Shown piece after piece: positions 14,080 to 27,814 of a stretch of DNA of 64,000 bases. The translations under genes were made by a program, and so were the position numbers. The first letter of the stretch is position 1. Every line of letters begins with the position of its first letter. The DNA is taken from the NCBI GenBank assembly GCA_907163375.1, contig CAJQUW010009239.1, positions 124,001-188,000 on the forward strand, given 5' to 3'. The notes under the pieces are model-generated. The model had not been told where the DNA came from, ran no database searches, and saw only the letters and a list, made by a program, of their open reading frames with translations. Origin of the DNA: Prostheceraeus crozeri. Lineage: Eukaryota > Platyhelminthes > Polycladida > Euryleptidae.

Positions 14080-15177
14080 AATTTAAGGAAAATCGCTTTT
14101 CGAACCATCATCCAACTATATTTATACTCAATAGCACTTCCATTGGAATGCGAAAAGCATGTGGTCATTGCATTTGAAATTGCATGTAGAAAGATCCATA
14201 TTTCATGTTGCTCCCCTTCACAGTAATAACGGCTTTCATGCGTTGTGGCATAGCCAACTTTCAAGTAGGTTTTGCGAAATGAGTTCAAGTGACGAATCAC
14301 GATGCCAATGTCTTACAGCAGATAGTTGCAATCAGCTGTTGCTTCGAGGTTATGGTCTTTTATTAATCTTGTTTTTGTTATGGCCTATAAATTTTCGATG
14401 CGGCTTAAGTCGGGACTGTTGGATGGCCAACTAAGCACACTCAAATTTTTTGATTTCACAAACATTTTGATGGAATTTGCAATAATCTTATGACACGGCG
14501 CGCTATCCTGCATGCAGATGCCATCATTGTTGGGATGCCACTCATCTATCTTTGGAAGGACACGATCCTTGAAGACCTCAAGATACTTGGCAGCATTCAT
14601 ATTACCGTTACACAGGTGGAGACGACCAGCTTCATAAAAGGAAAATTTCCCCATATAATGACCTTTGTAGGATGTTTGACAACGTCACACGTAGGCCGCG
14701 ACTGGTCACGCACTTGCCGCTGCTGTGTTATATGTCGTGTCTGGCATTCGAAAGTTGCCTCGTCGCTGAACGCCTCTTGAAAAGTAAAGGCGATGAAATT
14801 ATTCTGGTGCAAGATCTCGTTTTCGCAACTGATTTCGCCTGACTGAATGAAACGAAGATTATCTCATTTACACAGATGATTTTGTGTGAATGAAAAATAC
14901 AGTTGATACCGTAGCATATTGTTTTACAATAATTTGCAAGCAAATTCTGATTTCTTGCCTTCATCCAATCTTGTGGTGATGTGATGGATTTTCTACCATG
15001 GTGTCCAAGTCTTCGAGAAAGATAAGATCCAATTCCTTCTATTTGACTTTTCACACGATGCACACTAGACTTGCTTACTCAAACACGATTTGCTATTTTT
15101 TGAATAGATAAAGGTTCTTTCAACAATATTGTGACCTGAGCGATTGCATGAGGTTGATCATCCTTCATCTTACCCAT
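14080..15177 (-). pseudogene. Degenerate Tc1-like transposase
   Basis: Read on the minus strand, the fragments follow the order of a Tc1/mariner transposase. First comes a helix-turn-helix region containing SIQKIAN and SSVHRVK, starting near an ATG at 15177. Then come FSDEATFE and KHPTKVIIWG (14597-14812), and then MQDSAPCH and WPSNSPDLS-IENL (14385-14654). The first two catalytic aspartates are recognisable. Frames are interrupted by shifts and stops, so no full protein can be made. The family moves DNA by cut and paste into TA sites. Terminal repeats could not be defined. Confidence 0.8.
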
Positions 15178-16528
15178 AACTCAAATGTGTCGTAGCAATG
15201 AAGGTGGAGCAATTTTATGTCGGTTTGTGAGCGTTACAAACTGCTTATGTGCAGCCCACATTTCATTGGAGTTTGGCAAGGAAAGTCCCAGATGTTAAAA
15301 ACAGCAGCATATGTTAAATAAGCTACCATAGAGTTAAAGGAAAAAAAACATTGTCATTGAACAGAAATAGACAGTATTCGAAAAGAACCACTGGATTGCT
15401 CTATTCAAGTGGCCATAAGTGCTACGTCATGAGAACTATCCTACAATATAACAATGAAATTTTGATTCACCGTCATATCAACCTTTTTCTAATGGTAGAT
15501 GATTCATTAAATTCGAAACATTTATTGAAGAGAAAATAAAGAGATGGATGAATGTCGGTGAATGAATGTCTTTTATTGATTATTTAGTAAGACCCAATGA
15601 ACTATTCATGAAAAACTTGCATCGCTCGTCATTCTACATTTGTTTTTTGGTTCTATGGGTAGAAGGAGACCGATCAGGTTATTTTCGGGCTGGTCCAGAA
15701 TAGGCTCACATCTTAAAAGACTGGTGTTTGACTGTCGGGACGGCTTCTCAATTCATCTGCGAAGTAGGGTCCACAGATTGGCAGAAAACGCTCATTGCGC
15801 TTCACATAGGCCTTATGAAAGGGCTTTCAGTTTATCACTTAATATATCATGCAATAGGTCAAATGACTTTTGCAAGCACCGAGGAGCAATATTTTGCATG
15901 GAACAGCTATTTTATGCATTAATGTCTCAACTGTTCAAAATAACAAGAGAAAACGTCTTCGGATACCATTTCTATCTATTAACTTGTGCGACGTTTCGCT
16001 CACCGAGCTTAATCATGCACAACGCAGCAGTGAAAGATCTGTACAACAGCACAAATGCTTTACGAAGTAAGTAAAAGTCACTAAAACAATGTCATCCAAT
16101 CTCTATGCTAAGAAAAAATGTACTACTAAAATTGAAATATAAGTAGGCAGAGGTAGACTGACAAAACCGGTTGATCATCAACCGGATACGTGGAGGCATG
16201 GTCTCAAGGCCACACTACAGTCTCAACTGTTGTCTGAATATTAAGCGATATCGAAATCACATGTTGTCTTGAACCGGCATCATGTTGCATATGAAACTGG
16301 ATAACCATCTAGACATATGAAATTAGCACTCCTGCGTTTTGCCTAAGCGGCTAAGTGCATTTCCGTGTGTTAGTAATCACATGTTACCCGATAACCAAAC
16401 ATTCTTCTCCTCGCTTTGTTTAAGTTTGCTGCTCGGCTTGGTACCAATCCATAGATGTTGCTACATCTGAAGAATAATTGATGTTATGAAATAATAATGG
16501 CAGTGGGCGGGAGGACCATATTCAAGAC
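15178..16528. other. Non-coding DNA; one unsupported 144-codon frame
   Basis: An open frame at 15640-16074 (+) has no recognisable domain and overlaps alternative frames at 15728 and 15870. I do not call it a gene. Confidence 0.35.
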
Positions 16529-16751
16529 ATTTTCAAAGTTAAATTATTTCTCCCGAAGTGTTTATGCCACAATAAAAGAAAAATAAAGTATAGACAGAGT
16601 TGCCAACGTTTCGGGTCCTGACCGAAAGATTTTACAGTCAACTGCCTTGAAAAAGGGTCAGGACCCGAAACGTTGGCAACTCTGTCTATACTTTATTTTT
16701 CTTTTATTGTGGCATAAACACTTCGGGAGAGAATAATTTAGTTTTGAAAAT
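16529..16751. repeat. Foldback element with 75-bp perfect arms
   Basis: Positions 16549-16623 are exactly inverted at 16656-16730, and imperfect pairing extends outward to 16529 and 16751. The spacer is 32 bp. The inner arm contains GGACCCGAAACGTTGGCAA. This resembles the GAAAC side of hammerhead ribozymes carried by some Penelope-like and retrozyme repeats. The opposite CUGAUGA core is not intact. No coding capacity. Confidence 0.85.
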
Positions 16752-19700
16752 TTCTCGATGTTGTGAAGTATGTAATAGTTGTAGATTATATCTGTAAGGC
16801 GGTATGTTATAAGTCATTACATCCATTTTCAAATGAATATTGATTTCATATTTAAAGGGAAATTGTAATTATTGTGTGTCTTTACAAAGTGCACCGACAA
16901 AGAACCGTCTGTCGGATTTCTATGACTCTAGTCATTTTACGACTGATGATTTCTCACGACTATTATTATGATTGTATTGTACAACAAGCTGCTTGAGACT
17001 TATTGAACAATTTCCATGAGAGTAATCCTAGCGGTTAAGTAGCTCTGGTAGAGATCGACTGTTTAATCATCTGTGCAAATTGTCGTCGAAGTTTCAGACG
17101 ATCAGACAATGTCAACAAATTCTCTAGGAAATTTAAAAATATGATAAGTTCGCTTGCCAAAAAAGGTATTCTATTATCAGTTTTTGATAAGCTAACACAA
17201 ACAAACAATTAACAAACTTGGCCTAAATAGACTCTTGAAAGGATCCACCATCGAGCTACCGTTAGCTAAAACAATGTGGCAATGCTTATCAGAGTTTATT
17301 CTGATTTCTCTCTCTGTTGAATTCAATTGTTCCGCGTGAGTATTGCCCACTAAAACCACACTGCACTGCATTGCATGCTGTTTTTGACATTCCTTCTATA
17401 ATATCTCCGTTGAAAATGGCATATTTCGATGCGAAATGCGGTATTTCAAGGTGTCTGTTTGGGTCAACCCAGCAGCAAAACGGTTGTCATCAGTTATCTA
17501 ATACATGTACATGAATAGTACAAAAGTAATTTAAGATAATGAGAGGCATATTAGACAGAAGACTTGAAGAAGTCATCAACACTCCCTCATGAATTGCAGC
17601 ACAACATCTTGTGATTAAGCTGACGAAAGTTGCTTGTGCAAATCTACTAATGCATTTAAGTGGCTTATCATATCAGACAATTTAGATTCTTTCTGGCGGA
17701 TTTGACGGAGTTTATCATGATCAAAAGTGACAAGCACTTTATTGCTATTTGGTATTAAAGTTCAACGGTTAGTCCTTCTCACTAACTTTATACAGATATA
17801 TCCGACGTGTTTATTCGTTGATCAGTCAACCGCCTTTGTATTCAAGAGGAAAGGAAGAAAATAAACAATAAAGTATTGTAAATATTCGCTTTTCTGGCGC
17901 CCATTTGTATATAATTTTAAATGAAAAATTCATTCTTTCTTGACGACATGCTTAATTACCATGGCCACGTCGCATCCCTATCGTGTTTAACATGCGAAGT
18001 AATTTAGACAATAAAATTGGTTTGAAACTCACCTACGTGAATAAAAATCGATGCACCGTTGATGTGATTATTGTTTCAAGAAATACATTACAAATGAAGT
18101 TAGCATTTGATAAAAAGAGTTACTAAACAATAAGCATTCGCTGACCTTCGGCATCATAGATATCAGGAAGTAAAGTATTGCAAAAGTAATTGTTTCAGCC
18201 ACTTATGGTAGATAATTTTCCTAATGGTAGAAGAGTTTCAAGAAAGCTGTGTGTTATTTCTTGAGAGGAAGACTTTGTGTTCATCTGCACGAACAATGTA
18301 AGATTCTCTAAAATATTTTTCCGCTGGTCAAAGAAATATGTTTTTTTGGAGTATGCCTTGTCTTTGTTGTATCTGCTCGCATAATATCTTCTGATATTAT
18401 TGATCCTATCTTTACAATCAAGTCAAACAGATAATGGCAATATATATATATATATATATATCAATATTCTCGGAAAATAATGGATAGATAGGATGAACGG
18501 TTACTCGCATTTTTATTTCCGTCAAACAAGTAATATGATAATAACTAATACCATCATAGTTGTTTCTCTCCATTCACTCCATTCTCTCCACTTACTGCAA
18601 TAGTTAGTATTTGCATGCTTACATGTGCATTGCAATGTGATGTAAACTCCATTTTCTGAACTTCACACTTATATTTCCTGAGGGTAATCAATTCCGGCGT
18701 TTACAATGACAGTTATCTGAAGACTCTAAACCGCAGACACTTCTTCGCCCGATTACATGCTTTGCTACAGGTTCTTCCCAATAGGAATGTATGAGTTGTT
18801 CTTACTTCAAAGCACACCTAAAGTGTTGCCAATCGTCGAATAAGTCATTTTATTGTAACGAACAAACTGTTGGCTTATGCAAATAGAACATTTTCCGATA
18901 TAATGATACGTTTTGAGCTGCTTGCTCGTATGGCGGAGATTTTATTTCACAGAAGTGAATTTGAAAGGACAAGGAAATTCTGCCTCTTATTTTCTGCATG
19001 CTTCATGTAACGGTTTTCAAGAATAGACTGCATCTATTCATCGATCATTTCAAGGATGCACTTATTTCCAGACACTTAATGAATGACAAAAGACTCAACT
19101 GCTTCGCTTTGTATAAAGTTTGTCTGATGATGGGGATGCCATAAGGAATTTTCTGATTGTTGCAAGTCTTTCAGAGAACTTCTCTGTCATCAATTATTCG
19201 TAGATATCCATTTCTATTGAAAGCTATATATTGATCTTTGCATATCGAAACTTCAATTAAGTAATGTTATCCTTCAGAGATGGTTTCTAGCTTTCCAGTA
19301 AATAAATTGCATCGAAATTAAAATTGTTTAGTGTCAGGTAATTGGACCAACTAATGTTATAAAAGAGTGAAAGAGAAAGAAAATAATCTCTTGAGCTGCT
19401 GCTAGCTGCAGCAACCCTAGATGGAAGGGCTTCACCACATCGTCTGACCTATTGTGAGCAGATGGAGACGGGTTGACAGAGACATTTTTTGAAAGCACAG
19501 CCTAGTAAGTTGTATATTTTTTCGCTAAATAAAATTTGATGATTTGGACTTTTTCGAAAAATTTTTGACCAAAATGTGAATTCCTTTATTTGACAGCAAC
19601 TCATGGATTTAAAACGTTGCATCGTATTGACCAGTTAGAGCTGGCATCAAAGTTTAATCACTAGTGCTTTTATAAGTAGTAAGGTGCGTGTTTTAGCAAA

Positions 19701-22700
19701 GTATGGAAATTCAATGGCTCGAATGTCTCAGTTTCTTTGATTCATAAAATCTAATATACCACACAGTTCTGTCATAAATTTTGTGAAATTATTCAAACAT
19801 TTGTGAGTGGTGCAAGCATTTTATTTGCCAGGAGATTTCTTGCAAATCCATAGGTCTATAGGCAGATTTAATTTACTTTCAATGATATAAGCGAGAGTGA
19901 TTTGTAGTGACCATGTAAAGAGTAAGCTGCTCAGGATGAAAAGTGGGGCATAAGTCAAGGAAAAGTCACAGAAACTAGCATCAGGACCTCCAAATTCCAA
20001 TCAGTTTGTTACTCAAGGTAACTAAGTAATTATTTAGTGAACATAGTAAATGACGGCATTTACGCGAAAATAAATGCGACTCCTTGTTGTTGAGCCGACT
20101 CCAAGTCAGCGGAGCATCATCATCCACGAGACCTGGCAAGTCAAACCAAATTTTTCGCTGTGTTGAGACACAAATCCTTTCAATTTTCGCAAACTAAACA
20201 AAGCGCACTGCCTTTATCTAGCTTGTGCACTATGTGTGATGTTTGTCCGGGAGATTAATTTTTAGAAATAAATTGACATTCTTCACCCTCGAAAGAGTGC
20301 ATGCAGTCAGTTCAGAAAAGTACTTTCTACATATTTCCACTGACTTCAAGAATAGGTCAAGTATTTCAGTTTTGAATCTTTATTCCAGACGTTCCTCCTC
20401 TAGGGGTGAAGTAAGAATGTGTACCACAAGGGTGAGGACTTCCAGGAAAATGTTGGAAGCCTAAGTGTGTTTTCATAAGAGCCTTCATGAGTGAATTGTT
20501 TCCCATACTCAGTCCTTCTCCTCGTTTCCTATGTACACCAGTCCTAGTTTGTGTTGCGATATGAAAACTAGTGCTGCTTCTGATTTCCAGACGAGAACGT
20601 TGATCTTACGAGAACACATTACAGGGGAACATAATATTGTGATGCAACCTGATATTCGTTCTAATGAACTGTATTTCATTATTTATATGTATACAATCTG
20701 AAAGAAATTTGAGGCAATGCAAAAAATGCAAAATGCTATGAAAAAAGAAACAAGGAGTAGCAGATGTCTGCTCCGTATTTGTTATAAATTAAACCTATTT
20801 CATTACTTTCTACATTACCGGACAGTCCACAAAAAATAATGCAACGTAAATGTACATGCAAACTCTACTTGCCACATCAGAATGGCTGAGAAAGCAGTGG
20901 AGGCTTCACGTTTTCTAGCAGGTCCACAATTCGTAGCTTATCAATCACATCAATAATGTTGACGCAGATGTTTCAGTCACCGAAACAATAATGAATTTAT
21001 TCCCATGCAGTCTCACTAGAGCGACATATCCGAGTACTTGAATTCACGAAAATTAAACAAGTCATGTGCAATATTTGAAAATCATTGGGTAGTCACATTC
21101 TGAGTTTTAGCCTAACACTCGGTCGTCATGTGTTGTCGAAACATAAATAAAATTTTAAATTGTTTTGCAAACGTAATGTGAAAGAGCTTGCACATGATTC
21201 AGACTTTTGGCAAACTGACGCAAGTAGTTGGAAATAAAATCCATTATTACATGTACATCAGCAGATCAAAGGTTCATTTATCTACGTCGTAGGTATCGGC
21301 GATTGGGCTCAATAAGCTGATGACAACATTTGATAAACCATTAGAAGATTGTATTGTGCTCAACAGGTGTGCCTGCTTACAGATTCTGCATTGTTCTAAT
21401 TGATGGAAATAAAAGCATACTCTCACATGTAAAGTTGAGAAACAAATTTTCAAGAATAAGCATCTCGGTGCAAGACAGGTTGAATCGAACACTGAACTTC
21501 CTGTTCCTTCATTGATTGTCTTTTCTGCTAGATGAGACGAATTTCATCACTTGAGTAAGATAGAATTACGCTTGGCGCTTAGATGTTTCCGCTATGCTCT
21601 TGTCAACTCTTAGACTGCCTTCCAGCGAAAGGCTTATTCAGTAGTTCGTCTAATTAGAGCTATCTCTATTTCTAAATTTTCGAATTTCTGCTTCAGTGTT
21701 CATCTAAGATGAGGAATGTAAATTTCATATTTCAGTGAGGAAGTCACAATAGGTTTAATATTGAAAGAAAAGAATTCTTCTTATGCGATAGATCGATCAA
21801 AAATGTCATCTCCTGTTTGATGTGTTTAAAGCTTCTGTGATCACGGCTCCTTATCGGCTACTCACTTTCTACTATGCACTGAATTCACAAGAAATGTCCT
21901 TCTAATGTAAACCTGGGCACCTTTCAGTGATGTACGCAGTGGTCGCCCTATCTCTAATCGTTGAAGGTTTGATCTTTGTATATTTATATTATGTACTTGA
22001 GTCATTTTTGTCTTACTGGTTGCCAATAGCACTTTAGCATGTTCTGTGGAAGACTATTGAAGTTGTACATGCAATTTGGCACGCAATTGTGTAAAATGTG
22101 CAGTTATAGAGAGCTCACACGCAAATTCCACGAAAATTACAAAGACAATTCTCTCAATGTAAGAGAGTTTTCTCATTCATCGCTATCAAACCCATACATT
22201 ACAATTATAAGATAAGATACAAAAATTGTGTAGCAAATATTGTTGCTGTACAAATGTTACATAACAAATGATCAAACTTTCTGTAATCAAACACTATAAT
22301 GGGAACATTAAAAATTATCGCTCGCCCAAATCTTAGTTATTCATGAGACAACTTTTCTTAACCCCATGTGCATCTCCAACCTATCGAAGAAAGCAATTTT
22401 CGTCCCATATAGCAATATAGGATCTCACTTTTATTTTGTAAATTCATAGCTGATGCTTCTCACATTCATGCCATTAAACTTGGAGACAAGATCTTTCGCT
22501 GATGTACAATACACAAAAAGGCAAACATTGAACTGTTCGGAATAACAAAGGAAAATGACGATACAAGTCGTAGCTAAATGTAAAACAGTCACGTCAATTA
22601 TTCCGCTGAATTATTCAGCGATGATGCTATTATCCAACAATTTTGCTATTTTTGTTGACTTTGAGTATGGACAAATATTAAAAATCTGAAATATCTGTCC

Positions 22701-23428
22701 ATCATAATTACCGCCACCAAAAATCTTTGCATCATTCGGATATGATGTTGTCATCCTGCTTTGATGAATAGTGCATGATGTAATACATGTGTAAATACAT
22801 GGATAGTAGACCTAGCAACAAATTTGTTTGAAACGAAGCACATACTACATTAACAAGCCTTTCACACAAATGTTTCAGTTGAAATTTAACACAACATATC
22901 AGACTGCAGCGTCCTCTCCTGCATTTTTAATATGAGTACTCGAGCAGATTGAATAAGTGAAATCTGATAGTGACAACTACATGTATAATCACATGTCATT
23001 GTTTATGCAATGTACACTACATGTCATATTTGTCGCTTATCGCTTTGTATCATACAGTGAAAGAATATTGATTTTCATTTGTACTGAAATATACACTTTA
23101 CTTACTTACTTACTTACTTAACCTCGTTCGGGTTATAAACTACAACTACAACCTTGTAACCCAACTAAGCTTACCGCTGTACTCTCGGATGTAATATGTG
23201 GCCCGTTGACTCACAATCTGCAGAATTCAATGAATCTGTGATAAGCACCATTAAAGTGGAAAATTGGACAAATTTGCTGTATGCCCAAAACGTCTCTACT
23301 GCGATTAGGCCAACTGCGACAAATCACATCAATGCCTCTACCCATGAAATTGTTGCCCCTACTAAAATGGTTTCAGAAAGTAATCTTCCACAACGACAAC
23401 GCTCATGATAACAGTTGTTTCGATTTTT
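16752..23428. other. AT-rich non-coding DNA with microsatellites
   Basis: A (TA)n run lies at about 18439-18461 and a (TTAC)n run at about 23098-23119. Short open frames on both strands lack family resemblance. No gene is supported. Confidence 0.45.
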
Positions 23429-23700
23429 AGGCAAGTTGATGACACTTCCACCAAGAGATCTGGCGTCATCAGTCTCGACATGTCCAAAGCTTTTGGCAGG
23501 ATAAATACCAAACCACGTCTCGATAAACTACATTAGGAATGCCTTCCTACAGGATTCATAATTTGGTTAGACGACTACTTCCAAAATAGAACTGCCAAAG
23601 TGGAAGTTAATACCACTTTATCCGACAAGTCTGAATATGATAACAAAAGAGCTCACAAAATAATGTTCCCAGACGGACAGGCGCAGGCGACTTGTTCGTG
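23429..23700 (+). pseudogene. Fragment of a non-LTR retrotransposon reverse transcriptase
   Basis: A broken translation contains SGVISLDMSKAF followed by a leucine-rich stretch and IIWLDDYFQNRTAKVEVN. This matches the order of the RT fingers/palm around the first catalytic aspartate in CR1/Jockey-type elements. Stops and frameshifts interrupt it, and neither end can be fixed. Confidence 0.6.
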
Positions 23701-24303
23701 AACTGCTAGCGCATTGAAGCATCGCCGATATAATACCAGTTTAAAGGTATCATGAGACATCATTCAACACGAAGATCACATTTTAAATTTAATCTGAAAC
23801 CAAGACAATTACCAAACTCTCATCGATTGGCTACAGTCTACTGCCAAAAAGCAAAAAAAGACGGATGCCATTTTTGCCATTTACCATACTTCCCTTTAAC
23901 GAATTAACATTAAGCTCTATCTGCCATGCATTTAAATTCGAGCAAGACTTATATTTTCTTATAAACGAAGGACAGTGCAATTCGTGGCATGTAGCATAAT
24001 CTGCATGTATGTTCTTGCACTTTGACTCCCATTCAAGAAATACAACACTTATTATATGTATTTTGCTGATGAACAGTAAAAGTGACAAATATTTCATTAA
24101 ATTCATGTTAATAAGTTAAGTATGTTACAAAAACCTTTTAAATAAAAGTGGTGGCTATTTATGGATTATTTTTGGTTGTAACTTAATAATAATAATAAAG
24201 ACGCATATTTGAATAACACAACAGTCCCAATAATGATAATCGTGGGACCCCAATAAAAAGATGCAAGAATGCAGCGCAAAGGAAATCATAACAAATGAAT
24301 GAA

Positions 24304-25540
24304 TTAAATGGAAAAAACAGACTTATATAACTTAGACATTGAAATCAGAAATGATCGGTCACAAGATACGGTAGTTAACTTAGGCAAACGAAAATGTCCA
24401 GAGTGTTCCATTAGAGGCAAAAGATGACGTAGAGGATGAGCAGTGTCAGACACCATGCTGAGAAATAAACGAAAGCCAAGAATCTGACGACGATAGGAAA
24501 GCGTGACTAATTCTGCACAGTCACAGTGCCAAGAGTCACAAATTATATGATGCGCACGCCTCTGTATAAGCTCTTCTGAAAGTCCAATATTGAGGTTCAC
24601 AAATAGAGGGGCACCATACTCAAGGATGTTGCGTATGCAGCTTTGATAGATGACATACAGATTGCAGAGCGCCAGTTCGCCTGGGCATTGAATAGGAAGA
24701 TGTCCTCAGACTTGAACAATTTAAGCACAACAATTCGTGAGCAACTCAACTTGAACAACAATGACGATTAGCTGCTCTTTCTTCAAGAAGCTTCAAATTT
24801 GGGATACAACATAAAGCCTGGATGATGCTCTATTGCAGATTGCACCAACATTCGTTCTCCAGGACAGATTCTGCTCAGATTTTATTCCCAGGGTTTTCTT
24901 GTGGATTTGAACTGGTATTCCAGGTAGTTGGAATCTGGATGAGTCAAATCCACCTCGAGTACTGAAGAAAATTTGCTACTTTTTTCATTCTTAATCAACA
25001 TTTGATTTGAACTTGCCCATCTTTCGACATCATTGTATGCTGATTGAAGCGGTGATGATAGTTGTTGACTTAGAAGTGATGATAGTAGAAATATGACGTC
25101 GGCGTATTTCACCAGAAGTAAATCATGAGACGCATCGCAACGCAAGTCTGAGACGAAGTACCCAAGGAGAACAGGTCCGATAGATAATCCCTTCGGAATC
25201 CCGCTGGGTAAAGTTGCATAGGAGCTGCAGTAATTTTTCCATCTTACTCGAACTTGACGTGCTTGCAATTTCTTTTGTTGGCGATGAATGTGTTAGTATG
25301 TCCACTGAAGTCATCTCTGATCATTTTCTCTATACTAAAGTATAACGGAAAACCCGATCATAACCTTTCGCCAGATCTACCGAAACCAATTGACAGGCTG
25401 CAACATCGCATACTTGAAGTCTGTATGAGATGTAATTTTCAATGTCTATCAGGGCAAAAACAGTTGAGGACTTTCGACGAAAAGCATACTGACTGTTGTC
25501 GAAATGAGACAAAAATTCATTGCAGTTCAATAAAATTGTG
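24304..25540 (-). pseudogene. Degenerate CR1/Jockey-type LINE reverse transcriptase
   Basis: On the minus strand the pieces lie in RT order. First is QYAFR...LVSVDLAKGYDRV (25330-25530), then GIPKGLSIGPVLLGYFVSDL and VKYAD with a broken YADD box (24882-25268). The C-terminal LIQRRAH...HPLRHLLP region follows (24304-24600). Frames shift between pieces and the catalytic box reads YADV. It encoded a reverse transcriptase for target-primed retrotransposition but is dead here. The 5' end and endonuclease domain are absent. Confidence 0.78.
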
Positions 25541-26784
25541 ATAATAAACTAAATGTGCAAAATCTGTTGTTTTGTCATCTATTGAAAGTGGCATTATTTC
25601 AATGTCAAAAATCGTTTTCTTTCTGCCAATTTAACTGCGATTTGACACCAAAGAAAAGGGCCGTTGTGTTAGGCACTTGCTGACATTGTTACTTGTAGTT
25701 CGAAAGGTTTGTACATCGGTATAGTCAAGCTAATGTCTATGTCATCGGGCATTGGATGACTTGCTGAGAGTGCTTACGTGAATTTTTGCATTTATATTGC
25801 AACTGATCAATATATTTCTCTCTGGATGGATCTAGACAAGTCTTCCCATCATCTTCTGTATGTAATTCATTTCAGCTATCCTGATGATGTTAGAGCATCG
25901 AACACGACTATTTCAGAGCAACCGTTTTGTAAAAGGTTTATGAGTATCCAAATTTGACCAATCTCCCTGAGGACTTTCACCCATTTCGGATCCATTCGTT
26001 TGACTCTTTCAGACCACTCGGCAGGAAACACAGGAGTAAGTATGGGATAAGATTTACCCTTCTATCTTCATGAGTTGGTCATCGCTGGCCATCAAATTAC
26101 TGCACGTCGACATTGATGGGCATTAGCGAATTTGAATTGAGACACTGAGATAGAGTGTAGGTGGAGGTTAGAGGGAGAGAAAGGAGAAGAGAGGGAAGTC
26201 AAAGACAGAGGATAGCTGATAAGTACTCCAATTATTTCTATTAAGCATAGATGGAGAGTTTGAAAGCAACTTGATTACTTGATTATTCTCAAATACAAAC
26301 ATTCAGGCGCAGTTTTCTATCACCGATAGTCCCAATAACTCCATGTAGTGGAGCTTTGAACACTTTTGTGAATGGGATTATGTTTGATGCATTTCCATGT
26401 TGAATGCTCATCACTTGATTAATTCTAAGTCAGTTATCTTCATTATAATTCCAGTCGTGCTCTTTTGGTCGCAAGTAAAGACTGTCCCATTTATTCGATT
26501 GAAATAGTCTGCCGTGTATTGCATGTGGCATGGGCAGAGATCAAAGACCGAAACTGTACATTTAGCACAGTCTCTTGGTTCCTCCTGGATGACTATACGT
26601 TTGCGGACAATTACTCAACCTTTTAAAAGATTTTTAATGAACTTCAAATGTGGAAGCTTTTTGGCCGAGTTGCACGTTTTCTTGATGATGTTTCTTCAAA
26701 GTTCATTTTCATTATTCATCTTCATAATTTATCTTGTGTGTAGCCAAGACGTTCTTCTTACTGTTTCCATCTTCCTGTTTAATG
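25541..26784. other. AT-rich non-coding DNA
   Basis: No gene or repeat could be supported. An open frame at 26514-26795 is hydrophobic and AT-rich without family resemblance. Confidence 0.4.
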
Positions 26785-26792
26785 CTCTGTAC

Positions 26793-27585
26793 TAGAAATG
26801 GAAGCGGGTCCAGGCCTTGGGCGGGCCGAACGGGGCCGACACGGACCGGGAACGGGACTGGAATATCTGGCACCTGGGCCAATATTTGTTGTGTATGGAT
26901 TTAGAAATATCTTTCTCATTTGATCATTTAAATTCTCTGAATCAATTCATATGATAGTTTATCAACATGGTTCTTAAGCAATTAGATGAAATAATGCCGG
27001 CATACGGCGGAATAGTCACAATTATGCTTTCTCGACCTGAAACAAGAATCGCTGGGCGATTAGCAAGTAGAATTTCTGTGCAATTTAGGTCAAAAGAGTC
27101 AATTAAATATTTGGTTCAATTTTTGACTTAATGAACTCACTTTTCAAATAGGTGATTGCTTTCGTTTTTTCCAAAATATTTTGCAAAAAATGTCTTGCTT
27201 TTGTTTTCCACGCTTTAATAAACATGTATATAGCTTACAACAGTAGCAGCTATCGGCACATCAAATAAGATCCAATTTATTTGTGATAGACAAGCGCGTT
27301 ATACGTGTACAACATTTATGACAAATTATTATATATTTAATGTTAAAAAGTCGCCTTGCTGCTCAACAGCTATCAATTTACTTGCAGATGGTACATAGTC
27401 CATACAGCATACAATCGTGTAATCAACAAATAGATTTTTAGAATGCTTCTTAATGCGATTCCTCTCGCCTAACGCAGTTGATATTTTCATTGAGGATTGT
27501 AAGGTTTCAAGTGAATAAATTTTTTCACACAGGCCAAGATACAAAATTCATCCGGGCCGAGAGAAACGACCCGGCTCCAGCTCTG
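26793..27585. mobile_element. Probable non-autonomous hAT-like element
   Basis: The left end TAGAAATGGAAGCGGGTC resembles the right end read inward, CAGAGCTGGAGCCGGGTC. The flanking octamers CTCTGTAC (26785-26792) and CTCCTTAC (27586-27593) match at 6 of 8 positions, as expected of an old 8-bp hAT duplication. The ends are strikingly GC-rich in AT-rich surroundings. No transposase is encoded. Confidence 0.6.
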
Positions 27586-27808
27586 CTCCTTACTTTTACG
27601 AATCACAAATTATGTCTTTTAATTTTAAGAATCATTGACTTGTTGATGAAAAAAGTAATCCTTATCGATGAACTTCAAGAAAAGACAATGGATTTGCTAT
27701 TGAAACTTGACATTGTCGACTCGAATGAAGCGATTCAAATTTGAAGCAGTTGAGAGAATTCATCAAGAAGGATGTAAAATATCAACAGAGATTGGATTTC
27801 TACGCATA

Positions 27809-27814
27809 CAGCTC
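27809..27814. repeat. Target-site duplication, left copy
   Basis: CAGCTC directly abuts the AGTAGT left end of the Polinton and is repeated exactly at 43008-43013. Six base pairs is the duplication length made by Polinton integrases. Confidence 0.93.

Noticed and set aside
15640..16074. Possible host gene (144 codons)
   Set aside because: No recognisable domain, competing overlapping frames and no splice or neighbour evidence.
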